Source: Rubripirellula reticaptiva
GTDB lineage: Bacteria; Planctomycetota; Planctomycetia; Pirellulales; Pirellulaceae
Assembly: GCF_007860175.1 (NCBI RefSeq)
Contig: NZ_SJPX01000001.1
Coordinates: 1,674,001 to 1,738,000 of the forward strand
DNA: 64,000 nt
Reading direction: 5' to 3'
Within the stretch, counting starts at the first letter, position 1; every line of letters starts with the position of its first letter. The notes under the pieces were generated by a model that saw only the letters and a program-made list of their open reading frames with translations, was not told where the DNA came from and ran no database searches. The position numbers and the translations under genes are program-made. Positions 47,133 to 55,815 of the stretch are shown here, in pieces.

Positions 47133-48097
47133 TCCTCAGTGCCATCCGTGCTGGCGGTTTGGTTCTTTAGCGTTCGATCGAAAAAGGGAACGGCCGCGTC
47201 CATCATCTGATCGAACCAGACCTGCTTGACCGTAAACGGATGCGGGGCGTCTTTGATGATGGTCAGTCCGTTCTCAATGCCAAAGTCGTCCATCTTCTGA
47301 CGCAGTGAATCGGCGCGAGTGCTTGAGTCATCTTTCTCGCCGGTGATGAGCCAAACCGGTGGATCGTTCTTGTCGAGGTGGGCCAGTGGTGAAGCGAGTC
47401 GGTAGGTCTCGGGGACTTCCTCTTGCGAACCTCCGAGAAACTGTTGCCAGATAGCTGCACTCGCTGATTTTTCACGGTTTCGCTGCGACATGAAGTCCGT
47501 CTGGCCGCCCATCGGAACCACCGCTTGGATCGCGCTGCTGAATTCGGCGTTGCCACCGTCACCGTCGAGTTCCGCAACTCCTGCCGACGTTGCCAGCAGC
47601 GCTGCCAGATGACCACCCGCGGAGTGGCCGATTGCGCCGATGTGGTCAGCGTCGATGCCGAACTCGTTCGCATTGGCACGCAGGAACCGGACGGCCGCTT
47701 TGCAGTCGTGAATATGAGCCGGGAACTTTGCTTCCCCGCTCAAGCGATAGTCAATCGACGCCGTCACGTAGCCTTCCGCTGCGAGGGCTTGAGCGACATT
47801 GCGATGATGAATCTTTGCTCCTTTTCCCCAGCCGCCACCGTGAATGCAGACGATCGCCGGCAACATTCCCTGCGCATTCTTCGGACGATAGAGGTCCATC
47901 TGCAACGTTCGGTCCCCGTACTTTGCGAACGTCACGTCAAGTCGTTCGTCCAACCGTTCCAAGGTGGCCTTTGGAATGACCGTCTTTCCGTCAGCACCAG
48001 GGGGGTTGTCATCAGCAACGCCAGACAGTCCAGAAGCTGTGCAAAGTAAGCCCAGCAAAACAGCACGGGCAATGGGCAGATGGGGAATCGTAGTCAT
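47129..48097 (-). CDS. Secreted alpha/beta-hydrolase (esterase/BD-FAE type)
   Basis: 322 residues with signal peptide (ARAVLLGLLCTASGLSGVADD). Oxyanion motif CIHGGGWGKGAK, nucleophile in GAIGHSAGGHLAALL, acid in LITGEKDDSSTRAD and histidine in KDAPHPFTVKQVW. This is the BD-FAE/acetyl-esterase pattern, so it may remove acetyl or feruloyl groups from polysaccharide. It is read from the same strand as the DUF1592 gene (24 bases upstream) and overlaps the ECF sigma gene by four bases. Confidence 0.88.
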   Translation of the reverse strand: MTTIPHLPIARAVLLGLLCTASGLSGVADDNPPGADGKTVIPKATLERLDERLDVTFAKYGDRTLQMDLYRPKNAQGMLPAIVCIHGGGWGKGAKIHHRNVAQALAAEGYVTASIDYRLSGEAKFPAHIHDCKAAVRFLRANANEFGIDADHIGAIGHSAGGHLAALLATSAGVAELDGDGGNAEFSSAIQAVVPMGGQTDFMSQRNREKSASAAIWQQFLGGSQEEVPETYRLASPLAHLDKNDPPVWLITGEKDDSSTRADSLRQKMDDFGIENGLTIIKDAPHPFTVKQVWFDQMMDAAVPFFDRTLKNQTASTDGTEE

Positions 48098-48121
48098 AGT
48101 GCGTTTCAGTTTGGAAAGTGG

Positions 48122-50569
48122 TTAGTTATCAATAAACACTTCGCTAGTGACGATCAGTTCAACCAAATTGTGCAAACCATCACCTTTTGCGGTAAGCTTG
48201 CCAACGATCGATTCGATCACTGGCCGGTCTTGGAAACCAACTTCTCGCCCTAGTGCGTAGGTGAGCATCTTTTCGGTCAGACAATGAGCGAACTGATCCT
48301 TTTGTTTTAAAAGCAATTGCTTGAGCTGGGCGATATCAGTAAACGATTCTCCCGTCGGCAAAGTTCCGGTGGTGTCCACCGCGCCAATGGGCTTTCCCTT
48401 GCTGTCATAATACTCGCGACGAAGCGAACCGATGGGATCGAAGCTTTCTAGAGCGAATCCGATCGGATCAATTTTGCGATGGCACTCGGCGCACGTGGCG
48501 ACATTACGATGCTTGGCAAGCTGTTGACGAATGGTGGTGGCGCCTCGGATATCCGGTTCCAGCGGCTCGACATCCGGCGGCGGTGGCGGAGGTGGTGAAC
48601 CGAGAATATTTTCCAGCACCCAGATGCCGCGAGTGACCGGCGAGGATTCGACTCCATTGGAAGTTGCTGTCAGCACACTCGCGTGACCGAGCAGCCCTCC
48701 GCGAAGCGAATTTTTCGGCAGTGAAATTCGCCTAAACTCGTCTCCCTCGATCGTGGGCAGACCGTAATGTGCGGCCAGATAGCGATTGGCGAACGTAAAG
48801 TCCGAATCAATGAAATGTTCAATGCTCAGGTTTTTATGCAGAACCTCTGCGAAGAACAGCTGGGTTTCCCGTCGCATCAACGGCTCAAGCTGTCGATCAT
48901 AGTAGGAAGTAAACTTTTGCGTGTCCGGCGGCATTGATCCGAGTTCATTCAGGTGCAGCCAACTGTTTGTGAAATTCACGATGAACGCTTCCGCTCGCGG
49001 GTCTTGCAACATGCGTCGCGTTTGAGCGAGCAGCGTCTCGGGTTCACGGAGCTTTCCGCTGGCAGCGGCGCGGAACAACTGGTCATCCGGCATCGAACTC
49101 CACAGAAAGTACGACAGGCGCGACGCGAGTCGGAACGCTTGATCGCCGCTTTCACCGGCATCAGGTGGAGTTTCCACGTACAGAAAATTCGGCGAACAGA
49201 GGATCGCTTTGCAAGTTGTCAGAAATGCGGTCTCTTCGGATTCGCCAGCGCCCATTCGTGACTGGCAGAAAGTCTGATACCGAGCGACTTCCGATTCCAA
49301 CGGTGGACGACGGAAAGCACCATATAGAAATGGTTCGAGTGACCGCTGGTGCTTGTCCGCCAATAAATCTGTCGTCGATTCGTCGCGTTGCTCCGGCCCG
49401 GCGATTTCCATTTGATGGATTCGCATGCGAGGCCCTTCGTAGGCGTCGGACATCCAGACGTCGAGAATCTCGGAAGGCTCCGTCGAGAAGACATCTTTCC
49501 AGTTGTTCGTCAACGTTTCGGGATGGTACTTTTGCACCAACTTCACCAAGGAAGTTCTGAAGTTCAGCGGCCCGTTGGCGTAGCGAATGACGGGCACAAA
49601 TCCTTTGTCCAGCCAAACTCGGAACTCGTACACCTTCGTCTGGTGATCGAGCAGCGGAACGGTAGCCACGACGCGGTCGGAAGAATTTTGCCCCGCCGCC
49701 GGACGAGCGACTTTGGGGTTGGTCGCAATGACTTGCATCTTGATCGGCTCGGTACGATCGACTTGCAAAGAATTGGGCGCGTAAGGATGCTCGCGGTTGA
49801 TCCCTTCTGCCTTGACGCGAATGGTGTAATGCCCGTCTGCCGGAACACCTTTGAATCGAGTGGCGTGGACCCGCGGTAGACTAGGATCGCTGTGGCCGAC
49901 GTCGACATAGTCGCCTGTTGGATTGACCTCAAAATAAACAAACGGACGGAATTGGTATTTGCGTTGGCACATATCCTGGGCTCGCAACAATTCGTTAATG
50001 GGGGCGACGACTGCTTGAGCCTGAACGGCTTTGTCGATGCTCTGCGAAGCCGCGTCTAGATAGCACTGCAACAGGTAGTCTGACAGAACCAAACTTTCGC
50101 CGATGTTGTCGAAACCGTCGACTCGATCGTCCGCTGGGAATGACGTGGTCGGATCGAACGAGTCCATGTTGACTCCAAGAAGATCGCGAATCGTTTTGCG
50201 GTACTCGTAGCGATTGAGCCTCCGGAATTGTTCATGACCACCCGATGCAAGGGCGTCGCGAGCCAGTTCGAGCTGACGTGAAACGGTGGCGACAAATCGC
50301 TTGGTCTCATCGGCCGAAGGTTGCGGCTCGTCCTCGGGAGGCATCTCGCCAAGATTGACGACGTCAAGAATTTCCTGCCACTGTTCCGCGATTTGATAGT
50401 CCGAAAGCTCAGCTTGCAACGTGTCGAATCGTCGATCCGCGTTCTGTTCCTCCACGCCGTGGCAGCGAATGCAGTGGTTTCGCAGGTAGGCCTTGGTGTC
50501 AAAGTCGTTATCGGCGGACAGGCACGTCGATGGGAAGAGCAACAGGATTATGAGGAAGATATTTTTCAT
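48122..50569 (-). CDS. DUF1592-family cytochrome (DUF1587/1592/1588/1585) protein
   Basis: 815 residues with a very short signal peptide (MKNIFLIILLLFPSTCLSA). Haem motif CIRCH at 33-37, then DUF1587 (FRRLNRYEYRKTIRDLLGV), DUF1595-like, DUF1592 (LASRLSYFLWSSMPDDQLF), DUF1588 (LRGGLLGHASVLTATSNG) with CAECHRKIDPIGFALE, and a C-terminal DUF1585 part. This multi-domain protein normally pairs with a DUF1552 gene, which is here displaced by a small cassette. It is exported and probably redox-active; the substrate is unknown. The first codons of the signal peptide (ATGAAAAAT) coincide with the end of one inverted repeat of the cassette. Confidence 0.92.
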   Translation of the reverse strand: MKNIFLIILLLFPSTCLSADNDFDTKAYLRNHCIRCHGVEEQNADRRFDTLQAELSDYQIAEQWQEILDVVNLGEMPPEDEPQPSADETKRFVATVSRQLELARDALASGGHEQFRRLNRYEYRKTIRDLLGVNMDSFDPTTSFPADDRVDGFDNIGESLVLSDYLLQCYLDAASQSIDKAVQAQAVVAPINELLRAQDMCQRKYQFRPFVYFEVNPTGDYVDVGHSDPSLPRVHATRFKGVPADGHYTIRVKAEGINREHPYAPNSLQVDRTEPIKMQVIATNPKVARPAAGQNSSDRVVATVPLLDHQTKVYEFRVWLDKGFVPVIRYANGPLNFRTSLVKLVQKYHPETLTNNWKDVFSTEPSEILDVWMSDAYEGPRMRIHQMEIAGPEQRDESTTDLLADKHQRSLEPFLYGAFRRPPLESEVARYQTFCQSRMGAGESEETAFLTTCKAILCSPNFLYVETPPDAGESGDQAFRLASRLSYFLWSSMPDDQLFRAAASGKLREPETLLAQTRRMLQDPRAEAFIVNFTNSWLHLNELGSMPPDTQKFTSYYDRQLEPLMRRETQLFFAEVLHKNLSIEHFIDSDFTFANRYLAAHYGLPTIEGDEFRRISLPKNSLRGGLLGHASVLTATSNGVESSPVTRGIWVLENILGSPPPPPPPDVEPLEPDIRGATTIRQQLAKHRNVATCAECHRKIDPIGFALESFDPIGSLRREYYDSKGKPIGAVDTTGTLPTGESFTDIAQLKQLLLKQKDQFAHCLTEKMLTYALGREVGFQDRPVIESIVGKLTAKGDGLHNLVELIVTSEVFIDN

Positions 50570-50601
50570 TAGTTATTTGATATTAGTCATTTGTCATTGG
50601 G
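50558..50601 (-). repeat. Left terminal inverted repeat, heptamer array
   Basis: Read on the minus strand, this is a run of near-7-base units (CCAATGA, CAAATGA, CTAATAT, CAAATAA, CTAATGA) ending in AAAAAT. It matches the right copy at about 50999-51045 with few differences. Its end overlaps the ATG of the DUF1592 gene. Confidence 0.7.
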
Positions 50602-50626
50602 CGAGTACTTGTCGGGGCGATGGTGA

Positions 50627-50989
50627 TTACGTTTGCTTGGCTGTCTTGATCGATGCGTTCAGGATTCGGCAGAGTTGTTGGTTTTCGTCAATCAGGTCGT
50701 TAAGCAATTTTGACGGCATGAGTTCGGCGCGAACGACCATTTTCAGCCAGACACAGCTTTCGTTGAGTTCCTTGAGCGCGATCCTCAGCTTGTGAATAAA
50801 ATCCGCGTTGCTTTCGGCTCCACGTGCTTCCGCGTAATTCGGTGCTGGTGAAGTGCCTGATCTCAATAACTGATTTGCAATGTGCTTTCCTGCGGGTGAC
50901 TTCGGCAACGCGTCAGCGACTCGAATCACTCGGACAGCAAAATCAATCAGCCGCTCTTCAATCTCATTCGCCTTCGCCGCATCCCCCAT
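50627..50989 (-). CDS. Four-helix-bundle protein (IVP / 23S rRNA intervening-sequence protein family)
   Basis: 120 residues, almost entirely helical. Family motifs: a first helix rich in Ile and Val (IDFAVRVIRVADALP), GKHIANQLLRSGTSPAPNYA, EARGAESNADFIHKLRIALK and ELNESCVWLKMVVRAELM. This family (Pfam-type S23/IVP) is the fold of the Avd accessory protein of diversity-generating retroelements and of proteins encoded in 23S rRNA intervening sequences. Such proteins form basic pentamers that bind nucleic acid. Here it is free-standing, outside rRNA, without a reverse transcriptase nearby. It has no signal peptide. It lies in a secreted-protein operon but is flanked by inverted repeats, so it probably arrived as a cassette. 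Confidence 0.85.
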   Translation of the reverse strand: MGDAAKANEIEERLIDFAVRVIRVADALPKSPAGKHIANQLLRSGTSPAPNYAEARGAESNADFIHKLRIALKELNESCVWLKMVVRAELMPSKLLNDLIDENQQLCRILNASIKTAKQT

Positions 50990-50998
50990 CGCCCCAGC

Positions 50999-51045
50999 CT
51001 CCCAAATGACAAATAACTAATCCCAAATAACAAATGAAAAATCTG
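50999..51045 (+). repeat. Right terminal inverted repeat, heptamer array
   Basis: Plus-strand copy of the repeat described for 50558-50601, reading CCCAAATGA, CAAATAA, CTAATCC, CAAATAA, CAAATGA, AAAAAT. It ends six to ten bases short of the stop codon of the DUF1552 gene. Confidence 0.7.
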
Positions 51046-51050
51046 TTTTT

Positions 51051-52322
51051 TTAGCGAAGCCCCGCAAGCGTACCGGTGCTGGTTCCGAAGCGATCGGATT
51101 CCACACCAAAACGCTGTAACATCGACAGGTACAAATTGCAGGCTGGCGTCTGCGGGCCTCCAGTTGCCGGGTACGCCTTGTGCTGGCCGTGCTCGAAGCC
51201 ACCACCAGCCAGCAGCAAAGGTAGCTTGCGATTGGAATGAGAACTCGCGTTGCCAAGACCACTTCCGAACAACACCATCGTTCGGTCCAGCAGCGATGCA
51301 TCCTCGGCAACCTGCGAACGCTTCAGGCCATCCAAAAACCTCGCGAGCTGCGAGGTGTGGAACTGTTCAATGACGCCGAGCTGCTGCAGCTTGGATTCAT
51401 CGCGACCGTGGTGCGAAAGGTCGTGATAACCCTTCGTGACACCCGAAAGCCCCGAGTCGCCTGTCCATCCGTGAATAGCCAGGGAAATCACGCGAGTCGA
51501 ATCGGTTTGCAATGCCAACTTCATCAGGTCGTAGAACAGCGCAACTTCTTCGGTGAAACTGGTCGGCAATTGTTTCGGCAACGTGTAGTTCGATGTTGGC
51601 TTCGGTTTGTTCAACCATACCTCCGATTGTTCCAATCGCTTTTCGACTTCGCGTATCGAAGTAAAGTACTCATCAAGTTTTGTCGAGTCACCGAGACTGA
51701 TTCGCTTTTCGAGCGCCGCCGCATCCTCACCAACGACATCCAGGATGCTGCGGTTGACGGCGAATGCACCAGCCTGTCGTTTCCGCTTTGATTGAGGTGT
51801 TTCCAAGAACAACGCATCGAACATGGTTTGCAGTCGCGTGATCGTTGGAATCTCGACACCGTTCCGCGTCCACGAAACGCCGCCACCGCCCAGCCCCACT
51901 TGGATGGATTGATATCGCGTCTGGGCACCGGCAAACTCAGCCGCCCGTTGATCGACGCTAACGTTGCCTTCGGGATATTGTTTCGCTTGATCCGATCGAA
52001 TGCCTGACAGAAACGTGTGCGTCGACTGATGCCCGCCCGTGACTCCTGGATGATCCAAGTCAGAGAAGACGGTGAAGTCGTTTTTTAACGCCGCCAACGG
52101 AGACAACAAGCGAGGCAACTCGTAGTCGCGACCGGTTTGCTTCGGAAAAAAGTCGTTCGGATAGAGCCCGTATTCAAGGCCGACGCAAACCATCCGCATC
52201 GGTGATCCTGCCGCGCCTTCTGCGGCCTCCGCGTATTTCGGTACCGCCAGGGACTCCAAGAACGGCAGAGCAACGACGGCTCCAGTTCCACGCAGCAATT
52301 GTCGTCGGTCGAGTCGATTCAT
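51051..52322 (-). CDS. DUF1552 family secreted protein
   Basis: 423 residues from the ATG at 52322; the open frame extends 45 codons further but the Tat-like leader LDRRQLLRGTGAVVALPFLE sits just after this ATG. The DUF1552 body has MVCVGLEYGLYPNDFFP, HPGVTGGHQSTHTFLSG, SVDQRAAEFAG and the C-terminal FGSGLGNASSHSNRKLPLLL with His/Asp-type metal candidates shared with DUF1501. It is exported and normally acts beside a DUF1592 protein. It is the most upstream gene of the long minus-strand run; 436 bases separate it from the divergent ECF operon. Confidence 0.93.
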   Translation of the reverse strand: MNRLDRRQLLRGTGAVVALPFLESLAVPKYAEAAEGAAGSPMRMVCVGLEYGLYPNDFFPKQTGRDYELPRLLSPLAALKNDFTVFSDLDHPGVTGGHQSTHTFLSGIRSDQAKQYPEGNVSVDQRAAEFAGAQTRYQSIQVGLGGGGVSWTRNGVEIPTITRLQTMFDALFLETPQSKRKRQAGAFAVNRSILDVVGEDAAALEKRISLGDSTKLDEYFTSIREVEKRLEQSEVWLNKPKPTSNYTLPKQLPTSFTEEVALFYDLMKLALQTDSTRVISLAIHGWTGDSGLSGVTKGYHDLSHHGRDESKLQQLGVIEQFHTSQLARFLDGLKRSQVAEDASLLDRTMVLFGSGLGNASSHSNRKLPLLLAGGGFEHGQHKAYPATGGPQTPACNLYLSMLQRFGVESDRFGTSTGTLAGLR

Positions 52323-52758
52323 CTTTCCATTCCCTGTGAATTGGTCATCCTGCGATTTTGTCGTCGTTGGGTGAGGATGCGAGCTATCCTCTCTCTCCCG
52401 GACCCTCGAAAGTTGGACAACCAACTTTGTGATTCTCGAAAAAGATTGAAATTTCACTTCTCGGGGTCGGTTGCGGAGTCAGGGCACAAGGGTTGTCACA
52501 ATCGCTGCTCACCAATTCCCAACCGCACTACCAAATACAAGTGCATTTGCATGGCTCAATCGATCCACTGCAGTTTCCGAATGTTTGGGTTAAGTTAACG
52601 TTGCTCGGTGAGAATCGACGGAGTACGGCAGCTGCGACCAAACATACGTACTCGCGAAAACTGGTGCATGTTGTCCGCGTTGAGAAATCTTCAGGGAATT
52701 TTGTCCCCAAACGTCCGTTTCGCGACAGTAAGGGTGTTGGAAATTTTTCAAATCCCAT
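52323..52758. promoter_or_regulatory. Divergent promoter between DUF1552 operon and ECF operon
   Basis: 436 bases with no supportable gene. It should hold promoters for both the long minus-strand run and the five-gene plus-strand operon, including any autoregulated ECF promoter. A GTTAAGTTAAC element lies near 52588-52598. I did not find a convincing pair of matching ECF boxes. Confidence 0.4.
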
Positions 52759-53316
52759 TTGGACGTTGTTTTGGACAAAAAGGCGCGAACAGCATTTGAG
52801 ATTCTGGCCCGCGAAAATTCGCGGATGCTGATGGTGTATTTGCGTAGTCTGGTCCGAGACGAGTCGGCGGTGGACGACCTGTTTCAGGAAGCAATGGTTG
52901 TTGCGTGGCGGCGGCTGGATGAATGTAATCTGGATCAGCCGTTTGGGCCGTGGCTCAGAGGCATTGCTTCTCGGTTGGTGCTGGCTCACTACCGCAAACA
53001 AAAGACCGCTCCGGTGATGCTGCATGAATCGGTGCTGCAGGTCGTAGACCGTCACTTTGAGAACATCAACCTGTTGGCGGGCGACACGTGGGACGACAAA
53101 GTGGCTGCTCTGCGTGAATGCATTGATGCGTTGCCCGAGCGGCAGAAGTCGGTGATCGGTGGCAGGTACTTCGATAATCTGTCCGCTGCTGAAGTGGCTG
53201 AGCAATTTGAGTTGTCGCTGGAAGCTTGCAAAAAGCGGCTTCAGCGTGGTCGCACGATGCTGGCTGAGTGCCTGAAAACGAAAGGCGTCTTTTCAGTGTC
53301 GGAGGCGGCGTCATGA
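52759..53316 (+). CDS. ECF-type RNA polymerase sigma factor
   Basis: 185 residues from a TTG at 52759 (another TTG at 52771 is possible; no ATG or GTG is in frame after the upstream stop). Sigma-2 region: YLRSLVRDESAVDDLFQEAM and FGPWLRGIASRLVLAHYRKQ. Sigma-4 region: CIDALPERQKSVIGGRYFDN and SAAEVAEQFELSLEACKKRL. It differs from the sigma factor at 46.6 kb and belongs to its own operon. It overlaps the next gene by four bases (ATGA). It probably controls this operon and other genes for polymer use. Confidence 0.9.
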   Translation: MDVVLDKKARTAFEILARENSRMLMVYLRSLVRDESAVDDLFQEAMVVAWRRLDECNLDQPFGPWLRGIASRLVLAHYRKQKTAPVMLHESVLQVVDRHFENINLLAGDTWDDKVAALRECIDALPERQKSVIGGRYFDNLSAAEVAEQFELSLEACKKRLQRGRTMLAECLKTKGVFSVSEAAS

Positions 53317-54332
53317 GTGATCAAATTCACAAAGTTCTGTCTGAGTGGTTCGATAGTGACGCTGAGATTCCGGAAAGCGACAGTGATGTTTCTGCCAGTG
53401 AAGCAAGCGAGATCGTTGCTGATTCGATACTGATTCACGGGCTGCTGTCCGACATTGGAAGCCGCGAGAACGATGCTGATCGGATTCACGCTGTAATGCA
53501 GCGGATTGATGCTGAGTCTGAATCATCTCTTGTGACCAATGTAGCCCCCGATGAGCCACAACGACGGCGTTGGTTCGCGATGCTGACCTCCGCTTTGACG
53601 ATCGCGGCCGCCTTGATGGTGATGTTCTTTGTTTTCGGTCCGCATCAAAGCGTTTCCGCAGCGATGGCTTCGCTTGAGAAAGTGGTTGAAGCTGCAGCCA
53701 AGCCATTTGATCGCACTTACAGCGTTCGTGTGATTGACGAATACTCCCGCGACAAGCGTCCGCGAAACATGCCGCAGGAAGATTGGGATCGCGAAACAGA
53801 AGAGCAAATCGACGGGTCGACGTTGTATGTTCGCGGAGCCAATCAGTACGTGATGACGGTGATGCTGAACTCGGGAGAGAAACGGACTTCTGGTTTCGAT
53901 GGAAAACAAAGCTGGGCGTTCCGTCAGAACGGCCCCGTCCGCGTCAGCACCGATCCCAATCGGTTTCGTGGCGGAGTACCGGGCGGGCAGCAAGACATTC
54001 CGTTTCTAAACATTCACGCAAACCTATCGCAGTTGCGGACTGGTTACGACATTGAACTGGGCGACGAGCATGAGAACGCGGGCAACGGAGCGGCCCTTTC
54101 AAAGTTGATTGGCGTTCGTAAGTCGCGAGATGTGCGAGGCCCCAAGCAAGTTGAAATCTGGTTCGATGTGGACAACGGCACCGTTCACAAAATGTTGCTC
54201 GATGGACTCCCGCGTGGCGGAGGTGGTCCCAAAAGCTTGACGCTGGAATTGATTGACCAATCTGAATTGGACTCCCAGTTCTTCTTTCACGAATCACATC
54301 ACGAATTGGGACGGAGAGTCATCAGTGAATAG
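53313..54332 (+). CDS. Single-pass membrane protein, probable anti-sigma factor
   Basis: 339 residues from the ATG at 53313, which overlaps the sigma stop (ATGA). Residues 1-85 are acidic and cytoplasmic, with helical segments. A membrane helix lies at about 89-108 (MLTSALTIAAALMVMFFVF). The periplasmic part of about 230 residues has beta-type repeats (DGSTLYVRGANQYVMTVML, KRTSGFDGKQSWAF) resembling LolA/MucB-like lipid-binding folds. Position and topology fit an anti-sigma factor, but no zinc-binding anti-sigma motif or FecR domain is visible, so this is inference. The last bases overlap the GTG start of the next gene. Confidence 0.7.
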   Translation: MSDQIHKVLSEWFDSDAEIPESDSDVSASEASEIVADSILIHGLLSDIGSRENDADRIHAVMQRIDAESESSLVTNVAPDEPQRRRWFAMLTSALTIAAALMVMFFVFGPHQSVSAAMASLEKVVEAAAKPFDRTYSVRVIDEYSRDKRPRNMPQEDWDRETEEQIDGSTLYVRGANQYVMTVMLNSGEKRTSGFDGKQSWAFRQNGPVRVSTDPNRFRGGVPGGQQDIPFLNIHANLSQLRTGYDIELGDEHENAGNGAALSKLIGVRKSRDVRGPKQVEIWFDVDNGTVHKMLLDGLPRGGGGPKSLTLELIDQSELDSQFFFHESHHELGRRVISE

Positions 54333-55815
54333 TTTTTCTAGGTTCCTTCTCCTTTTCGTCATTGCCATTGCGATGTCGATGCTTGCGTCAGGAAACGCAA
54401 TCGCGCAAGACGGGAAGCAACGCGGTGGTGGAAGCCGACTTGGCGGCTACACAGAACCGCCTCCGGTGAACAACGTCCCAAATCATCCCTTCAACATTCT
54501 TTTGGGAAGATTGACGGACACCAGTGGAACCGTTCGAGTGCTATGTCACTGCGATGTGAATGCGTATCTGAGCTATGGCGATCAGTCTGAAAAGCACACA
54601 AACAAGACCGAGGTCCGTCAGCTTCACGCTGGTGAGCCATTCGATTTCGTGATTGGCTCGCTCAACAAAAACTCGCGATACTACTACCGGCTTGTCTACG
54701 AATCAGACGGCAAGACGGTGGAAAGTGACGAGTACACCTTCCACACACAGCGAGCTTCTGACAGTCCGTTTGTCTTCACCGTGCAGGCGGATTCGCATCT
54801 GGATGAGAACACTAGCGGCGAAGTCTACTTGCGAACTCTTGGCAATGCGTTGGCTGATCAGCCCGACTTTCACTTCGCTCTCGGCGACACGTTCATGACG
54901 GGCAAGTACGTGAAGCCCGACCTGTCACTGCCTCAGTATCAGGCTCAGCGTTACTACCTCGGTCACTTGTGTCATTCTGCATCGTTGTATTTTGCGTTGG
55001 GAAACCACGATGGCGAGTCAGGTGATCGCGGCTCGAATGTTTGGGCCACGACCACTCGCAAACGCTACCTCCCGAATCCGTTTCCGAATGACTTTTTTAC
55101 CGGCAATGAACATCGTGAGGCAGAAGTCGGCTTGCCGGAAAATTACTACCAATTCGAGTGGGGTGACAGTAAATTCATCGTGCTTGATCCGTTTCGTCAC
55201 ACGACCGTTCGCAATCGTGGCGGGGAAAGCGACAACTGGAACTGGACACTCGGCGAACATCAGTATCAATGGTTGAAGCAGTCACTGGAACAAAGCGATG
55301 CCAAGTTGCGATTCGTATTCCTGCATCATTTGGTCGGTGGCAGCGATCGAAACAACCGGGGTGGAGCGGAAGCTGCACCCTTTTGGGAATGGGGGGGCAA
55401 AAACGAATCAGGAGAAGATGAGTTCGCAGCGAAACGACCAAACTGGTCGAAACCAATTCACCAATTGTTGGTTGAACATGACGTCGACATTGTCTTCCAC
55501 GGACACGACCACATGTTCATCAAGCAAGACCTCGACGGCATTGTCTATCAACTCGTTCCGCAGCCGGGACATCCGCGTAGCGGCACGAAGAGTGCTGTCG
55601 AATATGGCTATCTCAGCGGCGATATCCAAGGCAGCAGTGGGCATGTCCGAGTCCGCGTTGATGGCGATTCGGCTCGCGTCGATTACGTCCGAGCTTATTT
55701 GCCGGCGGCTGAAGGCGGGAGCCAGCGGAACGGCGATGTGAGCTATTCGTACATGTTGGACCGAAGAGATTCACGCAAAGGCGCGAAGACGCCAAGGCAG
55801 GAAGAAATAGAATGA
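54325..55815 (+). CDS. Secreted metallophosphoesterase (purple acid phosphatase-like)
   Basis: 496 residues from a GTG at 54325, overlapping the previous gene by eight bases and starting the signal peptide FSRFLLLFVIAIAMSMLAS. Residues 40-150 look like a fibronectin-type N-terminal domain as in purple acid phosphatases. The metal centre follows: TVQADSHLDE, HFALGDTFMTG, YFALGNHDGESGD, LHHLVGGSDRN and VDIVFHGHDHMFIKQD, which supply the Asp, Asn and His ligands of a dinuclear site. It should hydrolyse phosphate esters outside the cytoplasm. The stop overlaps the sulfatase ATG by four bases. Confidence 0.9.
   Translation: MNSFSRFLLLFVIAIAMSMLASGNAIAQDGKQRGGGSRLGGYTEPPPVNNVPNHPFNILLGRLTDTSGTVRVLCHCDVNAYLSYGDQSEKHTNKTEVRQLHAGEPFDFVIGSLNKNSRYYYRLVYESDGKTVESDEYTFHTQRASDSPFVFTVQADSHLDENTSGEVYLRTLGNALADQPDFHFALGDTFMTGKYVKPDLSLPQYQAQRYYLGHLCHSASLYFALGNHDGESGDRGSNVWATTTRKRYLPNPFPNDFFTGNEHREAEVGLPENYYQFEWGDSKFIVLDPFRHTTVRNRGGESDNWNWTLGEHQYQWLKQSLEQSDAKLRFVFLHHLVGGSDRNNRGGAEAAPFWEWGGKNESGEDEFAAKRPNWSKPIHQLLVEHDVDIVFHGHDHMFIKQDLDGIVYQLVPQPGHPRSGTKSAVEYGYLSGDIQGSSGHVRVRVDGDSARVDYVRAYLPAAEGGSQRNGDVSYSYMLDRRDSRKGAKTPRQEEIE

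Larger units (their letters stand above)
50558..51045. mobile_element. Small cassette: four-helix-bundle gene between inverted heptamer repeats
   Basis: A segment of about 490 bases inserted between the DUF1592 and DUF1552 genes, which are normally adjacent. It consists of one gene (50627-50989) and two inverted copies of about 44 bases of heptamer-rich repeat at the ends. There is no transposase. It looks like a non-autonomous mobile unit. Target-site duplications are not evident by eye. Confidence 0.5.

Noticed and set aside
50627-50989. Diversity-generating retroelement built on the Avd-like protein
   Set aside because: No reverse transcriptase, template repeat or variable repeat is visible nearby.
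52528-53205. 225-codon frame antisense to the ECF sigma gene
   Set aside because: No domain; the sigma frame on the other strand has both sigma regions.
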